64,000 nucleotides of DNA from Planctomycetota bacterium (GTDB lineage: Bacteria > Planctomycetota > Phycisphaerae > Phycisphaerales > SM1A02), in the NCBI GenBank assembly GCA_022562915.1, contig JADFOJ010000002.1:1-64000 (forward strand), written 5' to 3'. The stretch's first letter is position 1. Each line of letters opens with the position of its first letter. The notes beneath the pieces were generated by a model. It saw only the letters and a program-made list of their open reading frames with translations, searched no databases and had not been told where the DNA came from. The position numbers and the translations under genes are program-made. Below are positions 1 through 9,600 of this stretch, piece after piece.

Positions 1-8
1 TTGTGCAT

Positions 9-150
9 CTACGAAGCAGGGCAGGCCGTGATCACGGGAAGCCGACGCTCGTCTGGTACGGGCTGCACGATGACTTCCCACGGCTGCTCGCCGCGCCGGC
101 ATTCGATCATCCATCGGCTCTCCAGCACATCTCGATGATACCCGGTCGGG
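9..150 (-). pseudogene. 3' remnant of an unrecognised gene, cut by a palindrome
   Basis: The minus-strand frame ending at 9 reads like real protein for about 45 residues (GYHRDVLESRWMIECRRG, then WEVIVQPVPDERRLPVITA). The W/E/V-rich pattern and 'VITA' ending resemble the C-termini of small DUF4258-like proteins, but this is only an impression. Upstream of about 150 the frame runs into the repeated AGTAAAGGGGACAG motif and the palindrome at 170-260, so the 5' part seems to have been lost. The gene may also continue in another form outside the window. No function is assigned. Confidence 0.3.
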
Positions 151-260
151 GAGTAAAGGGGACAGGGAGTAAAGGGGACAGATCTATTTGTTACACGGAT
201 ACGACCACAGTTGCAGAGCGACGGGTGTCCGCCGTATAACAAATAGATCTGTCCCCTTTA
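149..260. repeat. Inverted repeat with 24-base perfect arms, overlapping the eda stop codon
   Basis: Arms at 170-193 (TAAAGGGGACAGATCTATTT...) and 237-260 are exact reverse complements over 24 bases, and pairing resumes for four bases after one mismatch. The left arm is preceded by a second direct copy of GGAGTAAAGGGGACA at 149-163. The right arm contains the TAA stop of the aldolase gene (258-260), so the element sits exactly on the gene end. The structure recalls REP-like palindromes mobilised by RAYT transposases, but no such transposase is visible here. Confidence 0.85.
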
Positions 261-902
261 GACCGGCGACGCGACGCTTCCGACGGCGTTCAGCAAGGTC
301 CGGGCGCGTTGCTCGATTCGATCGAAGCGCCCGGCCGCGACGTCGTCTGGATCGAACAACGGCGCGACGAAGCCGACGGCGAATGCCCCTGCAGCAAGGT
401 ACTCCGCGGCGTTGGAGTCATCCACGCCGCTGGTGGGAACGATCCGCAGGAACGGCATCGGCCCCATGCACGCCTTGACGTACGGCGCGCCGATACCCGG
501 GGCGGGGAACAGCTTCTGGAGCTGGGCACCCGCCCGGTACGCCCGGAGCATCTCCGTCGGCGTGTGCGTGCCGGGCATCACGGCGACACCCAGGGACTTC
601 GCGGCATCGATGACCAGTTCGTCCACGACCGGTGACACGAGGAACCGCGCGCCCGCCTCCACCGCGCGATCGGCGTCCTCGGTCGTGAGCACCGTCCCGG
701 CCCCGACCACGATGCCCGGCCGCCCGGCGAACTCGCCGATGAGTTCCAACGCCCCCGGCGTGGTGAGGGTGAACTCGATCACCTCGAAGCCGCCGCGCAC
801 GGCGGCCTCCATCGCCGGCTTGGCGGCGTCCGCGATCGGGGTCCGCAGGATCGCGGACGCCCGGCGGGTCTCCAGGAATGCCAGGAACTCTTCTGGACGC
901 AT
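258..902 (-). CDS. eda: 2-dehydro-3-deoxy-phosphogluconate (KDPG/KHG) aldolase
   Basis: Cytosolic class I aldolase that splits 2-keto-3-deoxy-6-phosphogluconate into pyruvate and glyceraldehyde-3-phosphate in the Entner-Doudoroff and uronate pathways. The 214 residues match the usual family length of about 210. Visible signatures are the substrate-loop glutamate in VIEFTLTTP (E43), the glycine-rich VVGAGTVLT (about 66-73), PGTHTPTE (about 110-117) and the Schiff-base lysine in LQKLFPAP (K130). The gene is monocistronic and diverges from the cyclophilin gene. Its stop codon lies inside the right arm of a palindrome. No kinase or dehydratase partner lies nearby, so the exact pathway is open. 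Confidence 0.93.
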   Translation of the reverse strand: MRPEEFLAFLETRRASAILRTPIADAAKPAMEAAVRGGFEVIEFTLTTPGALELIGEFAGRPGIVVGAGTVLTTEDADRAVEAGARFLVSPVVDELVIDAAKSLGVAVMPGTHTPTEMLRAYRAGAQLQKLFPAPGIGAPYVKACMGPMPFLRIVPTSGVDDSNAAEYLAAGAFAVGFVAPLFDPDDVAAGRFDRIEQRARTLLNAVGSVASPV

Positions 903-1039
903 GAGGCGGACTCCTACGTGCGGGGAACGAGGCCGGTCTCATCAATGTAGCGCGCATGATCCACCGTGGCACCCCGTCGGTACCTCCGCGCTATCATGCT
1001 GGCCCGTCGGCACCAACGACCTTGTAACGGAGGCTTCTC

Positions 1040-1699
1040 ATGCTCTTTCTACGACCACGGACCCACGCGGCGGCGCTCTGCCTGCTGCTGACAGCGACCG
1101 CCGCGAACGGGCAGGCCACCCGGCCCGCCTCCCCGCCGGTGCAACCGATCGCCTACGCACTGTTGACCACCAGCATGGGCGACATTCTCATCGAGCTCAA
1201 CGGTCTGAAGGCGCCGATCACCGTCGCCAACTTCCTGTCCTACGCGGACAAGGGGTTCTACGACGGCACGATCTTCCATCGCGTCATGTCGAACTTCATG
1301 ATCCAGGGCGGCGGCATGACGCCGGACTTGACCAAGAAGACCACCGATCCGCCCATCAAGAACGAGTGGCGCAACGGCCTCAAGAACACCCGGGGCACGA
1401 TCGCCATGGCACGGACTAGTGCGCCCGACTCGGCGACGGCGCAGTTCTTCATCAACGTCAACGACAACGCCAACCTCGACATGCCCAGTGGCGGCGCCGC
1501 CTACGCCGTCTTCGGGAAGGTCGTCGCCGGCATGGACGTCGTCGAGAAGATCAGGACCGTGGATACCGGCATGAAGAACGGCCGCGCTAACGTTCCCATC
1601 GAGACCATCGTGATCGAGAAGGTCCGGCAGATCAGTAAGGATGACGCGCGCAAGCGAATCAGGGCCGCGAAGAAGCCGCCGACGAGCCGGCCGGGATAA
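1040..1699 (+). CDS. Secreted cyclophilin-type peptidyl-prolyl cis-trans isomerase
   Basis: Catalyses proline cis-trans isomerisation, probably in the periplasm. Residues 1-25 form a signal peptide (basic start, AAALCLLLTATAANG, cleavage near GQA). The cyclophilin fold follows: TTSMGDILIELNG, FYDGTIFHRVMSNFMIQGGG with the catalytic arginine in FHRV, then ARTSAPDSATAQFFINV and FGKVVAGMDVV. A basic tail of about 25 residues (KKPPTSRPG) extends beyond the fold. ATG at 1040 is preceded by GGAGG about 7 bases upstream. The gene is alone and is followed by a repeat-family palindrome. The family is certain; the client proteins are unknown. Confidence 0.95.
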   Translation: MLFLRPRTHAAALCLLLTATAANGQATRPASPPVQPIAYALLTTSMGDILIELNGLKAPITVANFLSYADKGFYDGTIFHRVMSNFMIQGGGMTPDLTKKTTDPPIKNEWRNGLKNTRGTIAMARTSAPDSATAQFFINVNDNANLDMPSGGAAYAVFGKVVAGMDVVEKIRTVDTGMKNGRANVPIETIVIEKVRQISKDDARKRIRAAKKPPTSRPG

Positions 1700-1731
1700 G
1701 TCGCCACGTTCTTGAAGAGCTGTCTCGAGCT

Positions 1732-1816
1732 GGGTGGCACGGTCGAGGGCGCGAAGCGACCTCGCCCGTGGTGCGACGTACGAAGACACGGTCGAGCAAG
1801 CTCGACCGTGCCACCC
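1732..1816. repeat. GTGGCACGGTYGA palindrome family, copy 1 (long form)
   Basis: Outer arms GGGTGGCACGGTCGAG (1732-1747) and CTCGACCGTGCCACCC (1801-1816) are perfect reverse complements. The interior CTCGCCCGTGGTGCGACG and GAAGACACGG is shared with the copy at 59630-59722. This copy lies between two convergent genes, so it could end transcription from both sides. Five other copies lie in this window. Confidence 0.9.
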
Positions 1817-1827
1817 ACCATTAGAGG

Positions 1828-2451
1828 CTACGCCGCGATGGCGGGTTGCGCGACGGGTGCGCCGCATTCGGAGCAGACGCCCGTGGTGTTGCCGGTCAGG
1901 TCGTACCGGCACTCGGTGCAGTTGGGCGCAACGATCCCCGTGAACACCGGGTGATCGGCGTACTTTCGCAGGACGACCCGGGTGCCGGCCCAGCCGTCAC
2001 CGATCCTGTGCCCGCGGCCCAGCGAGAAGGCCACGATCAGCGGCATGGGCGGCACCAGCAGAACCAGGTTGCGCTTCAGCGACATGACAAAGCCGGCCGG
2101 GCGTTCCGTGGCCAGGTCGATCACCCGCACGCCGCAGATCATCTTGCCGGGTGAGTACCCGCCGAAGCCGTCCTTCATGAACAGCACCAGCGGCGCCAGG
2201 ACGTAGATGCCCACGACCAGGACCGTCGTGACGACCGGCTGCGGCGCCCGCCACCAGGCGAGCAGGAGTATCGCGGCAACTGCGGCGACGGACGAGACCA
2301 GGTACCACACGGCCCAATCGAGGATGAATGCGAGCTGTCGCCGGCTCGCGAAGCCGTTGCGACAACGCCGGCAGACCATCACACCGTAGAGAGGCTTGAA
2401 CGCTCGAGGTTTGCCGAACCGGCGGCACAGCGGGCAGACGGTGCTGGTCAT
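1828..2451 (-). CDS. RDD-family membrane protein with zinc-ribbon ends
   Basis: A 207-residue integral membrane protein. The N-terminus carries a CPLCRRF...CRRC zinc-ribbon-like motif (residues 5-30). An RDD domain follows with three hydrophobic segments (VWYLVSSVAAVAAILLLAWW; VVTTVLVVGIYVLAPLVLF; LVLLVPPMPLIVAFSL), the family-typical GKMICGVRVID and a late arginine-rich stretch. The C-terminus holds a second ribbon, CTECRYDLTGNTTGVCSECG. That C-terminal ribbon is common in planctomycete proteins (known of the group). The open frame continues far upstream, but only as antisense of otsA; ATG at 2451 puts the cysteine ribbon at the start. Function is unknown; transport or envelope roles are proposed for RDD proteins. 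Confidence 0.85.
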   Translation of the reverse strand: MTSTVCPLCRRFGKPRAFKPLYGVMVCRRCRNGFASRRQLAFILDWAVWYLVSSVAAVAAILLLAWWRAPQPVVTTVLVVGIYVLAPLVLFMKDGFGGYSPGKMICGVRVIDLATERPAGFVMSLKRNLVLLVPPMPLIVAFSLGRGHRIGDGWAGTRVVLRKYADHPVFTGIVAPNCTECRYDLTGNTTGVCSECGAPVAQPAIAA

Positions 2452-2601
2452 GACAGGGCCTCCGAGACTCCAACTCCATCGGTGCCGGGCCGGGATCGCT
2501 GGAGGACGCGGTCCTCGCGGGGAGGACTCTTTAAGGAAACCCGGGCGAGAAACCCTCGTGTGGTGCCGATAAAGTGGGACCCCCCCACGGATAGAGAGCC
2601 C

Positions 2602-3984
2602 GTGCCAAAGAAGAGCCAGATCGTCATCGTTGCCAACAGGCTGCCGTTCCACCGCGTCCGGCGCGGCGGTACGTCCGAGTGGGCGACGAGCCCCGGCGGA
2701 CTGGTGTCGGCCCTGACGCCGGTGCTCAAGAATCGGACCAGTTGCTGGATCGGCTGGGCAGGCGCCGCCGGGGCGGCCCCGGACCCCTTCGAGCACGAGG
2801 GCATTCACAACCACCCCGTGCGCCTGAGCCGGGACGAGTTGGAGACCTTCTACGAGGGATTCTGCAACCGGACGCTGTGGCCGCTGTACCACGATGCCGT
2901 GCGCACGCCGGAGTACCGGCGGCGGTGGTGGCGGCCGTACGTGGAGGTGAACCGCCGGTTCGCCGAGGCCGCAGCCGGCCAGGTCGCCCGTGGCGGGACG
3001 GTGTGGATCCACGACTACCACCTTCAGCTTGTCCCGGCCATCATTCGAGAGCTGCGCCCCGACGTCCGGGTCGGGTTCTTCCTGCACATCCCCTTTCCGC
3101 CGCAGGAACTCTTCTCGCAGCTCCCGTGGCGGCAGCCGATCCTGGCGGGCCTGCTCGGCGCGGACGTGGTGGGTTTCCAGACCAGGGGCGGCGCCCAGAA
3201 CTTCTCCAGGCTCTGCCGGCGGTACGCCGGGGCCGAGGGCACGCGCGACGAGCTGTCGTTCGACGGGCGAACGATCCACCCCGGCGCGTACCCGGTGTCC
3301 ATCGACGTGGACCGGTTCGAGGCGCTGGCCGCGTCCGAGGCGGTCCAGCGGCGCACCGCGGAGTTCCGCCAGCGCCTCGGCACCGACCGCAAGATCATCC
3401 TGGGCGTCGATCGCATGGACTACACCAAGGGAATCGACATCCGGCTGCACGCCTACCGCGGGCTGCTGCGATCCGAGCGGATCACACTCGATGAGTGCGT
3501 GTTCGTCCAGGTCGCGGTCCCCAGCCGCGAGCGGGTGGAGCAATACGGTGAGCTGCGATCGCACGTCGAGCGCCTCGTCGGCGAGATCAACGGGGAGTTC
3601 GGCGAGCTGGGTCGCACGCCCATCCACTACCTGCACCGCAGCCTGCCCGTCGAAGAGCTGGTGGCGCTGTACCTGGCGGCCGACGTCATGCTGGTCACGC
3701 CGCTTCGCGACGGGATGAACCTCGTGGCCAAGGAGTACGTCGCGGCCCGCACCGACAACACCGGCGTGCTCGTGCTCAGCGAGTTCACCGGCTCGGCGCA
3801 GGAGCTGCAGTCGGCGCTGCTGGTGAATCCACACGACATCGACGGGCTCGAAGCCGCGCTGTACACGGCGCTGCACATGCCGCCGCGCGAGCAGCAGGAT
3901 CGCATGAAGACGCTCCGCCGGGCGCTGCGTCGCAACGACGTCTTTCACTGGGCGAACCGGTTCCTGGACACGCTGGCGGCATGA
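2602..3984 (+). CDS. otsA: Trehalose-6-phosphate synthase (GT20)
   Basis: Makes trehalose-6-phosphate from UDP-glucose and glucose-6-phosphate in the cytosol. Hallmarks include VIVANRLPF at the start, GGLVSAL, WIHDYHLQLVP, FFLHIPFPP, GVDRMDYTKGID, and the nucleotide-sugar site LVTPLRDGMNLVAKEYVAA. I chose the GTG at 2602, which places VIVANRLPF at residue 8 as in the family and gives 460 residues. The ATG at 2482 would add 40 low-complexity residues. The stop overlaps the next start (ATGA at 3981-3984), so synthase and phosphatase are translationally coupled. Confidence 0.95.
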   Translation: MPKKSQIVIVANRLPFHRVRRGGTSEWATSPGGLVSALTPVLKNRTSCWIGWAGAAGAAPDPFEHEGIHNHPVRLSRDELETFYEGFCNRTLWPLYHDAVRTPEYRRRWWRPYVEVNRRFAEAAAGQVARGGTVWIHDYHLQLVPAIIRELRPDVRVGFFLHIPFPPQELFSQLPWRQPILAGLLGADVVGFQTRGGAQNFSRLCRRYAGAEGTRDELSFDGRTIHPGAYPVSIDVDRFEALAASEAVQRRTAEFRQRLGTDRKIILGVDRMDYTKGIDIRLHAYRGLLRSERITLDECVFVQVAVPSRERVEQYGELRSHVERLVGEINGEFGELGRTPIHYLHRSLPVEELVALYLAADVMLVTPLRDGMNLVAKEYVAARTDNTGVLVLSEFTGSAQELQSALLVNPHDIDGLEAALYTALHMPPREQQDRMKTLRRALRRNDVFHWANRFLDTLAA

Positions 3985-6509
3985 ACGACATCGACCGCCA
4001 TCTCCAGCGGATCGCCCGGGTGCCCGTGCTCCTGGTGGCGTCCGACTACGACGGCACGATCGCGCCCATCGTGGCGGACCCGGACCGGGCCCGGCCGCAG
4101 CGGGAGTCGATCGTGGCGCTGCGACGCCTCTCGGCGTTGCCGCAGACGCACGTGGCAGTCATCTCCGGGCGGGCGCTGGTGGACCTGGCCCGCCTCACCG
4201 GGCTGCCGGAGGACGTTCACCTGGTGGGCAGCCACGGCAGCGAGTTCGATCTCGACTTCGCCACGAACCTGCCGCCGGAAGCCGCCGCGCTGCGCGAGCG
4301 CATCGCGTCGGAGCTCACCGCCGTCGCCGCCGACGTGGACGGTCTGCTCATCGAGACCAAGCCGGCGAGCGTCGCGTTCCACTACCGCAACGCGGACCCG
4401 CTCAAGGCAGCCGACGCGCTCAAGGCCGTGCTCGACGGCCCGGCGTCCCTGGAGGGCGTGTTCACCAAGCACGGCAAGAAGGTTGTCGAGCTCGGCGTGG
4501 TCGCGACGAACAAGGGCCGCGCCCTGGAGACGATGCGTCACCGCTCCGGAGCCTCGGCGGTCATCTTCTTCGGCGACGACCGGACGGACGAAGACGCCTT
4601 CGCCACGCTGGCCGGCCCCGACATCGGGATCAAGGTCGGCGACGGCGACACGGCCGCGGCGCACCGCGTGGACGGCCCCGGCGACGTCGCGAAGATCCTG
4701 GCGAGGCTCTGTGAGCTGCGGACGCAATGGCTGGACGGCGCCCAGGCCGTCGGGATCGAGCAGCACTCGATGCTCTCCGATCAACGCACGGTCGCGCTGG
4801 TGACGCCCGGCGCCCGGGTCGTGTGGATGTGCGTGCCCAGGCTCGATTCGCCGGCGCTGTTCGCCGAACTGCTCGGCGGCCCGGCGGCCGGGCATTTCTC
4901 GATTCGTCCGGCGGACGGGAGTCCGCCGCGCGAGCAGTGCTACCGGGACGGCTCGCTCGTACTGGAGACGCGCTTCGACGGTTTTGCGGTCACGGATTTC
5001 CTGGACTGCTCGCTGGGGCGACCGCGACGTCGCGCGGGGCGGTGTGAACTCGTGCGTCTCGTCGATGGTCGCGGCCGGTTCATCGTCGAGTTCGCGCCGC
5101 GGCTGGACTTCGGACGCGTGCCGACGAGGCTCTCGCAGCGCGACGGCGGGCTCGAGATCCAGGGCACGCTCGACCCCATCGTGCTCCGCTCCCCCGGCGT
5201 CCAGTGGTCGATCCACGTCGAGGGCGATCACCACACCGCCCGGGCCGAGGTCGAACTCTCCGGCACGACGCAGGTGTTCGAGCTGCGTCACGGCACCGGA
5301 AGCCTGCGCGACCCCGGCACCCCGGCGGTCGACCGGTGCCGGTTGACCGAGCGTTTCTGGTCGTCGTGGGCGGCGGGGCTTCGCATCCCGGAGATCCAGG
5401 CCGACCTGGTGCGCACCAGCGCGCTCGTTCTGAAAGGTCTGTGCTACGGCCCCACCGGCGCGATCGCCGCCGCCGCGACCACGAGCCTGCCGGAGCACAT
5501 CGGCGGCGTGCGCAACTGGGACTACCGTTTCTGCTGGTTCCGCGACGGGGCCATGGCCGCGAGCGCGCTCGTCAAGCTCGGCTCGATCGCCGAGGCGATG
5601 CAGCACCTGGACTGGGTGCTGGGCGTGCTTGACAACTGCCCGTCGCCGCAGCGGCTGCAGCCGGTGTATACGGTGACGGGCGAACCGCTGGGCCCGGAGG
5701 CGGAGATCGGGGAGTTGTCGGGGTACCGCGGCAGCCGGCCGGTACGCGTCGGCAACATGGCGTCACGCCAGATCCAACTCGACGTCTTCGGTCCGATCGT
5801 CGAGCTGGTGGCGCTCCTGCTGGAACTCGATGCGCCGCTGTCCAGCCAGCACTGGCGGCTCGTGGAGGCGATGGTGTCGGCGGTCTCGCTGCGATGGAAC
5901 GAGCCCGATCACGGCATCTGGGAGATCCGCCGGTCGCCGCGACACCACGTGCACTCCAAGGTCATGTGCTGGTTGACCGTCGATCGCGCGATCACCGTGG
6001 CATGCCGGTTCCTCGACCAGGATCGCGACGACTGGAAGGCGTTGCGCGACCGCATCGGGGCCGATGTCATCGAGCACGGGTTTAAACCGGAACTCAACGC
6101 GTTCACCGCTGCATACGACGGCACCGACATCGACGCCGCGGCGTTGTACGTCGGGCTCAGCGGCCTGCTGGAGCCGGACGACCCGCGGTTTGCGGGCACG
6201 GTCGAGGCGGTCGAGCGGACGCTCAGGAGCGGGCCGACCGTGTACCGCTACCGCGCCGACGACGGTCTGCCGGGGTTCGAGGGCGGCTTTCACATCTGCG
6301 CGTCGTGGCTCGTCGACGCCTACGCGCTGCTGGGCCGCCACGAAGACGCCCGGCAGTTGTTCGAGCAGATCGCCGCCCTGGCGGGCCCGACCGGGATTCT
6401 CTCGGAGCAGTATGGTCCCAGAACGAAACGGGCGCTGGGCAACGTCCCCCAGGCGTACTCCCATATCGGGATCATCGAGAACGCGGTGCGCTTGGCCCGG
6501 ACGGGCTGA
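3981..6509 (+). CDS. Fusion of trehalose-6-phosphate phosphatase and GH15 glycosidase
   Basis: One 842-residue protein with two enzymes. Residues 1-245 are a HAD-type OtsB phosphatase: nucleophile motif DYDGT (22-26), SGR at 62-64, SHGSE at 84-88, and acidic motif GDDRTDED (198-205), which removes phosphate from trehalose-6-phosphate. From about 255 to the end is a GH15 glucoamylase/trehalase-type (alpha/alpha)6 enzyme with its beta-sandwich N-part, then RNWDYRFCWFRDG (511-523), a conserved GH15 block, and the C-terminal GILSEQY...GNVPQAYSH block. Family knowledge: GH15 members include glucoamylases and actinobacterial trehalases. So the protein could make and also split trehalose, or trim another glucan. 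Which substrate the GH15 half uses cannot be read from sequence. Confidence 0.92.
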   Translation: MNDIDRHLQRIARVPVLLVASDYDGTIAPIVADPDRARPQRESIVALRRLSALPQTHVAVISGRALVDLARLTGLPEDVHLVGSHGSEFDLDFATNLPPEAAALRERIASELTAVAADVDGLLIETKPASVAFHYRNADPLKAADALKAVLDGPASLEGVFTKHGKKVVELGVVATNKGRALETMRHRSGASAVIFFGDDRTDEDAFATLAGPDIGIKVGDGDTAAAHRVDGPGDVAKILARLCELRTQWLDGAQAVGIEQHSMLSDQRTVALVTPGARVVWMCVPRLDSPALFAELLGGPAAGHFSIRPADGSPPREQCYRDGSLVLETRFDGFAVTDFLDCSLGRPRRRAGRCELVRLVDGRGRFIVEFAPRLDFGRVPTRLSQRDGGLEIQGTLDPIVLRSPGVQWSIHVEGDHHTARAEVELSGTTQVFELRHGTGSLRDPGTPAVDRCRLTERFWSSWAAGLRIPEIQADLVRTSALVLKGLCYGPTGAIAAAATTSLPEHIGGVRNWDYRFCWFRDGAMAASALVKLGSIAEAMQHLDWVLGVLDNCPSPQRLQPVYTVTGEPLGPEAEIGELSGYRGSRPVRVGNMASRQIQLDVFGPIVELVALLLELDAPLSSQHWRLVEAMVSAVSLRWNEPDHGIWEIRRSPRHHVHSKVMCWLTVDRAITVACRFLDQDRDDWKALRDRIGADVIEHGFKPELNAFTAAYDGTDIDAAALYVGLSGLLEPDDPRFAGTVEAVERTLRSGPTVYRYRADDGLPGFEGGFHICASWLVDAYALLGRHEDARQLFEQIAALAGPTGILSEQYGPRTKRALGNVPQAYSHIGIIENAVRLARTG

Positions 6510-6653
6510 CGCGCCCCCTCAACCGGGCTTTCCTTTGGGTCGATACTCGTTGGATGCCGTTCGGTCCGTTCGACCGGCGACCGATAACGCTGCGCCGCCA
6601 CGGGAAACGCACACCAGGAGGATGGATCCACAGGCCCCGGATCCGTAAGAGGC

Positions 6654-9600
6654 ATGCCCGAACATCACTATGACATCGACGTGGCCAGGACCCGGATCGG
6701 CCGCATCTTCCGGTACCTCCAGGAACTCCATCGGGTCAAGACGCCGCCGATCGTGGACCTGGAGAAGTACCAGTGGGGCCTGCGCCTGGAAGCGCTGCCG
6801 AACTACGAGACGATTCAACGGGGCCACGCGTTCGGGAACCTCAGGACGCTCAAGGAAGGCGCCGAGCTGCACGACGGCAACTTCCTGTTCAAGGTCGGCC
6901 GCCCCAAGGAGACCGAGTGCCCGCCGCCTTCGGTCGTCATCGAGCAATGGCTCAAGCCCGGCTGGCAGTGCGCCACCGCCGAGCCGCAGGTCCACGAACA
7001 GCGCCGCAGCAAGGCGACGGGCAAGCAGGAGGACTTCGACGCGTCCATCGAGCGCGTGCTTGCGCTGGAGGACTGGCAGGCAACCCGCAACGAGTGGGCC
7101 GCCTCGGAAAAGCACGTCCAGAGGGCGCTGGGCGTCTTCTCCAATCTCTTTGACCTGTGGGGCCGGTTCGCCCGCGAGTCGGAGAAGTACCAACTCCTAC
7201 TGGCCGACGGCATCCTGTCCCTGGACGGGCCGGAAGGGCGCATCCGCCATCCGATACTGCTGCAGCGCGTGCAGTTGTCGTTCAACCCGCGGGTGCCGGA
7301 GTTCATCCTGAGGGAGTCGCGCGACAACCCCTCGCTCTACTCGCCGCTGCTGCGCTACCTGGCCGTGGACGGCAAGGACATCCACGAACTCAGCGAGATG
7401 CTGGAGCGGGACCACGTGCACCCCCTCGGCGGCGACGCCACCAGCCAGTTCTACAGGACGTTCGTGCAGCGGCTCTGGCCCGACGGCCGGTACTTCGACA
7501 ACCACGACGAGATCAGGGCGCCGGAAGGCCCCTACATCTATCGCCAGCCGATGCTCTTGCTGGGACGATCCAACCAGGGATTCGCCGAGGCGATCGACCG
7601 GTACCTCCAGGTGCTGCCCACGCTGGACGAGCTGCCCGAAGCGCTGCTGCGCATCGTCGGCATCGAAACGGGCCGCGAGGCGAACGCGGGCGAGCACGAG
7701 CCCGGCGCCATCGACCTGCTGCTCACCAACGACGCCAACCCCGAGCAGGAACTGGTCATCCACCGGTTGGAGGAGACCGGCGCCGTGCTCGTGCAGGGCC
7801 CGCCGGGAACCGGCAAGACCCACACGATCGCCAACCTGATCGGTCACCTGCTCGCCCAGAAGAAGAGCATCCTGGTCACGAGCCATGCCTCCAAGGCCCT
7901 GCGGATCGTTCGCGAGAAGGTGGCCGGACCGCTGCAATCCTTGTGCGTGAGCGTGTTGCACAGTGACGAGGACAGTTCCAAGCAGCTCGAGGAGTCGATC
8001 ACCGGCATTATCAATTACATCTCCTCGACGAGCGCGCGCAAGCTCAACCGGGAGATCGAGGTGTTCTCCGAGAAGCGCGACGGGCTCAAGCAGACCCACG
8101 AGGAGCTTCGCGGCGCCCTGCTCAAGGCGATGGCGGACGAGTACCGGCTGCTGGAGGTGATGGGCGAGTCGATCGCCCCGGCGGTCGCCGCCCGCACGCT
8201 CGTCGATCAGAAGGGGCTGCACGACTGGATTCCCGGCCCGGTGTCCGGCGGCGCCGAGATTCCGCTCACCCCGCAGGAACTCCGCGACGCCTATACGCTG
8301 GGCGTGACGGTCTCGGCCGAGGACGAGAAGATGCTGACCTCGGAGTTGCCGGACATCGAGCAGCTCCCGACGCCGAAGGAATTCGCGGCGCTGTTCGATG
8401 ACATCAACCAGCTCGAGCGCAAGAAGCTCAAGGCCGGCTCGGAGTTCTGGGTTCACGACACCCAGACCCCCGAAATGCTCACCGAGCTCATCCAGACGAT
8501 CGCCGAGACCGTCGAGGTCCTGGAGACCTCCGACGACTGGCTGCTGGAGTGCATCGATGCCGGCTCCGGCGGGCAGGGCGAGCGGGAATCGTGGATGGGG
8601 CTCGTGGACCTCATCGGCGAGTGCTGCCGGATGATCCCCGAACGCGAGGAGCTGATCCTTGCCCACGGCCCGAAGATCAAGCCCGATGCCGACTCCACCG
8701 AGTTCATGCGCATCTGCCAGCAGATCCTCGATCACCTCGGGGAGGGCAAGAAGCTCAAGAAGCTCTCGACGATGCTCAAGCCCGAGTGGCAGACCGTCAT
8801 CGATTCGTGCAACGTCGATGCGGGCCCGCCGTCGCGCCGCGAGCACTTCCACGCGATCCTGAACTTCCTGGAAGTCCGCGCGATGCGCGAGGGCCTCATG
8901 CGCCGCTGGGACCGCCAGATGGGCGCGCTGGACGCGCTGAGGTCATCGGAACTGGGCCGCAAGCCCGAGAAAACCGCCAGGCAGTTCGCCGACAAGATCC
9001 AGCTCGCCCTGAAGTGGCACGATGAATGCTGGACGAAATGCCGGCGGGCCTTCGACGTCGTCGGCATCGACTTCGACCGGCTGGCCAACAAGGTTCCCGT
9101 CCAGAAATCGACGCACGGGCACATCCTCAGGATCCGCGAGGTCCTGCTGAACCACCTGCCGCCGATCCTCGACGCGCGCAAGCAGTTCGTCGAGTGGAAG
9201 CATTCGCACGGTCGGCGCGAGACGTGGCTGACCTACCTCAACGGGTTCTCGAAGAAGCAGGGCGCGCAGGAGCTCCTGAAGAACCTCAAGCTCGCCATCA
9301 AGAAGCCGCACTACGACCTGTTCGTGCAGGCGTGGACCAGGCTCAAGGAGCTGGCCGACCTGCGGCCGAGCCACGATGCCCGCATCGGGCTGCTGGCACA
9401 ACTGGAGACGGTGGCCCCGGCATGGGCGCAGGCACTGCGCGACCGCACCGCGCCGCACAATGCCGGCGAGGTGCCGGGAGACGTCAAGGCGGCGTGGAAG
9501 TACCGTCAGCTCCAGCAGATGCTGGACACCATCGGCAAGACCGATCTCGACGGGCTTCAGCACCAGCTCACCGCGGTGCGGGACCAGCTTCACGAGGTCA

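Noticed and set aside
1828-3948. A 706-residue protein instead of the 207-residue RDD protein
   Set aside because: The upstream 500 residues are antisense of otsA and lack protein character; the zinc ribbon fixes the start at 2451.
6622-6648. Nine-codon leader peptide before the helicase (ATG GAT CCA ... TAA)
   Set aside because: The AGGAGG touches the ATG without spacing, so it cannot serve that start; the peptide has no attenuator-type codons.
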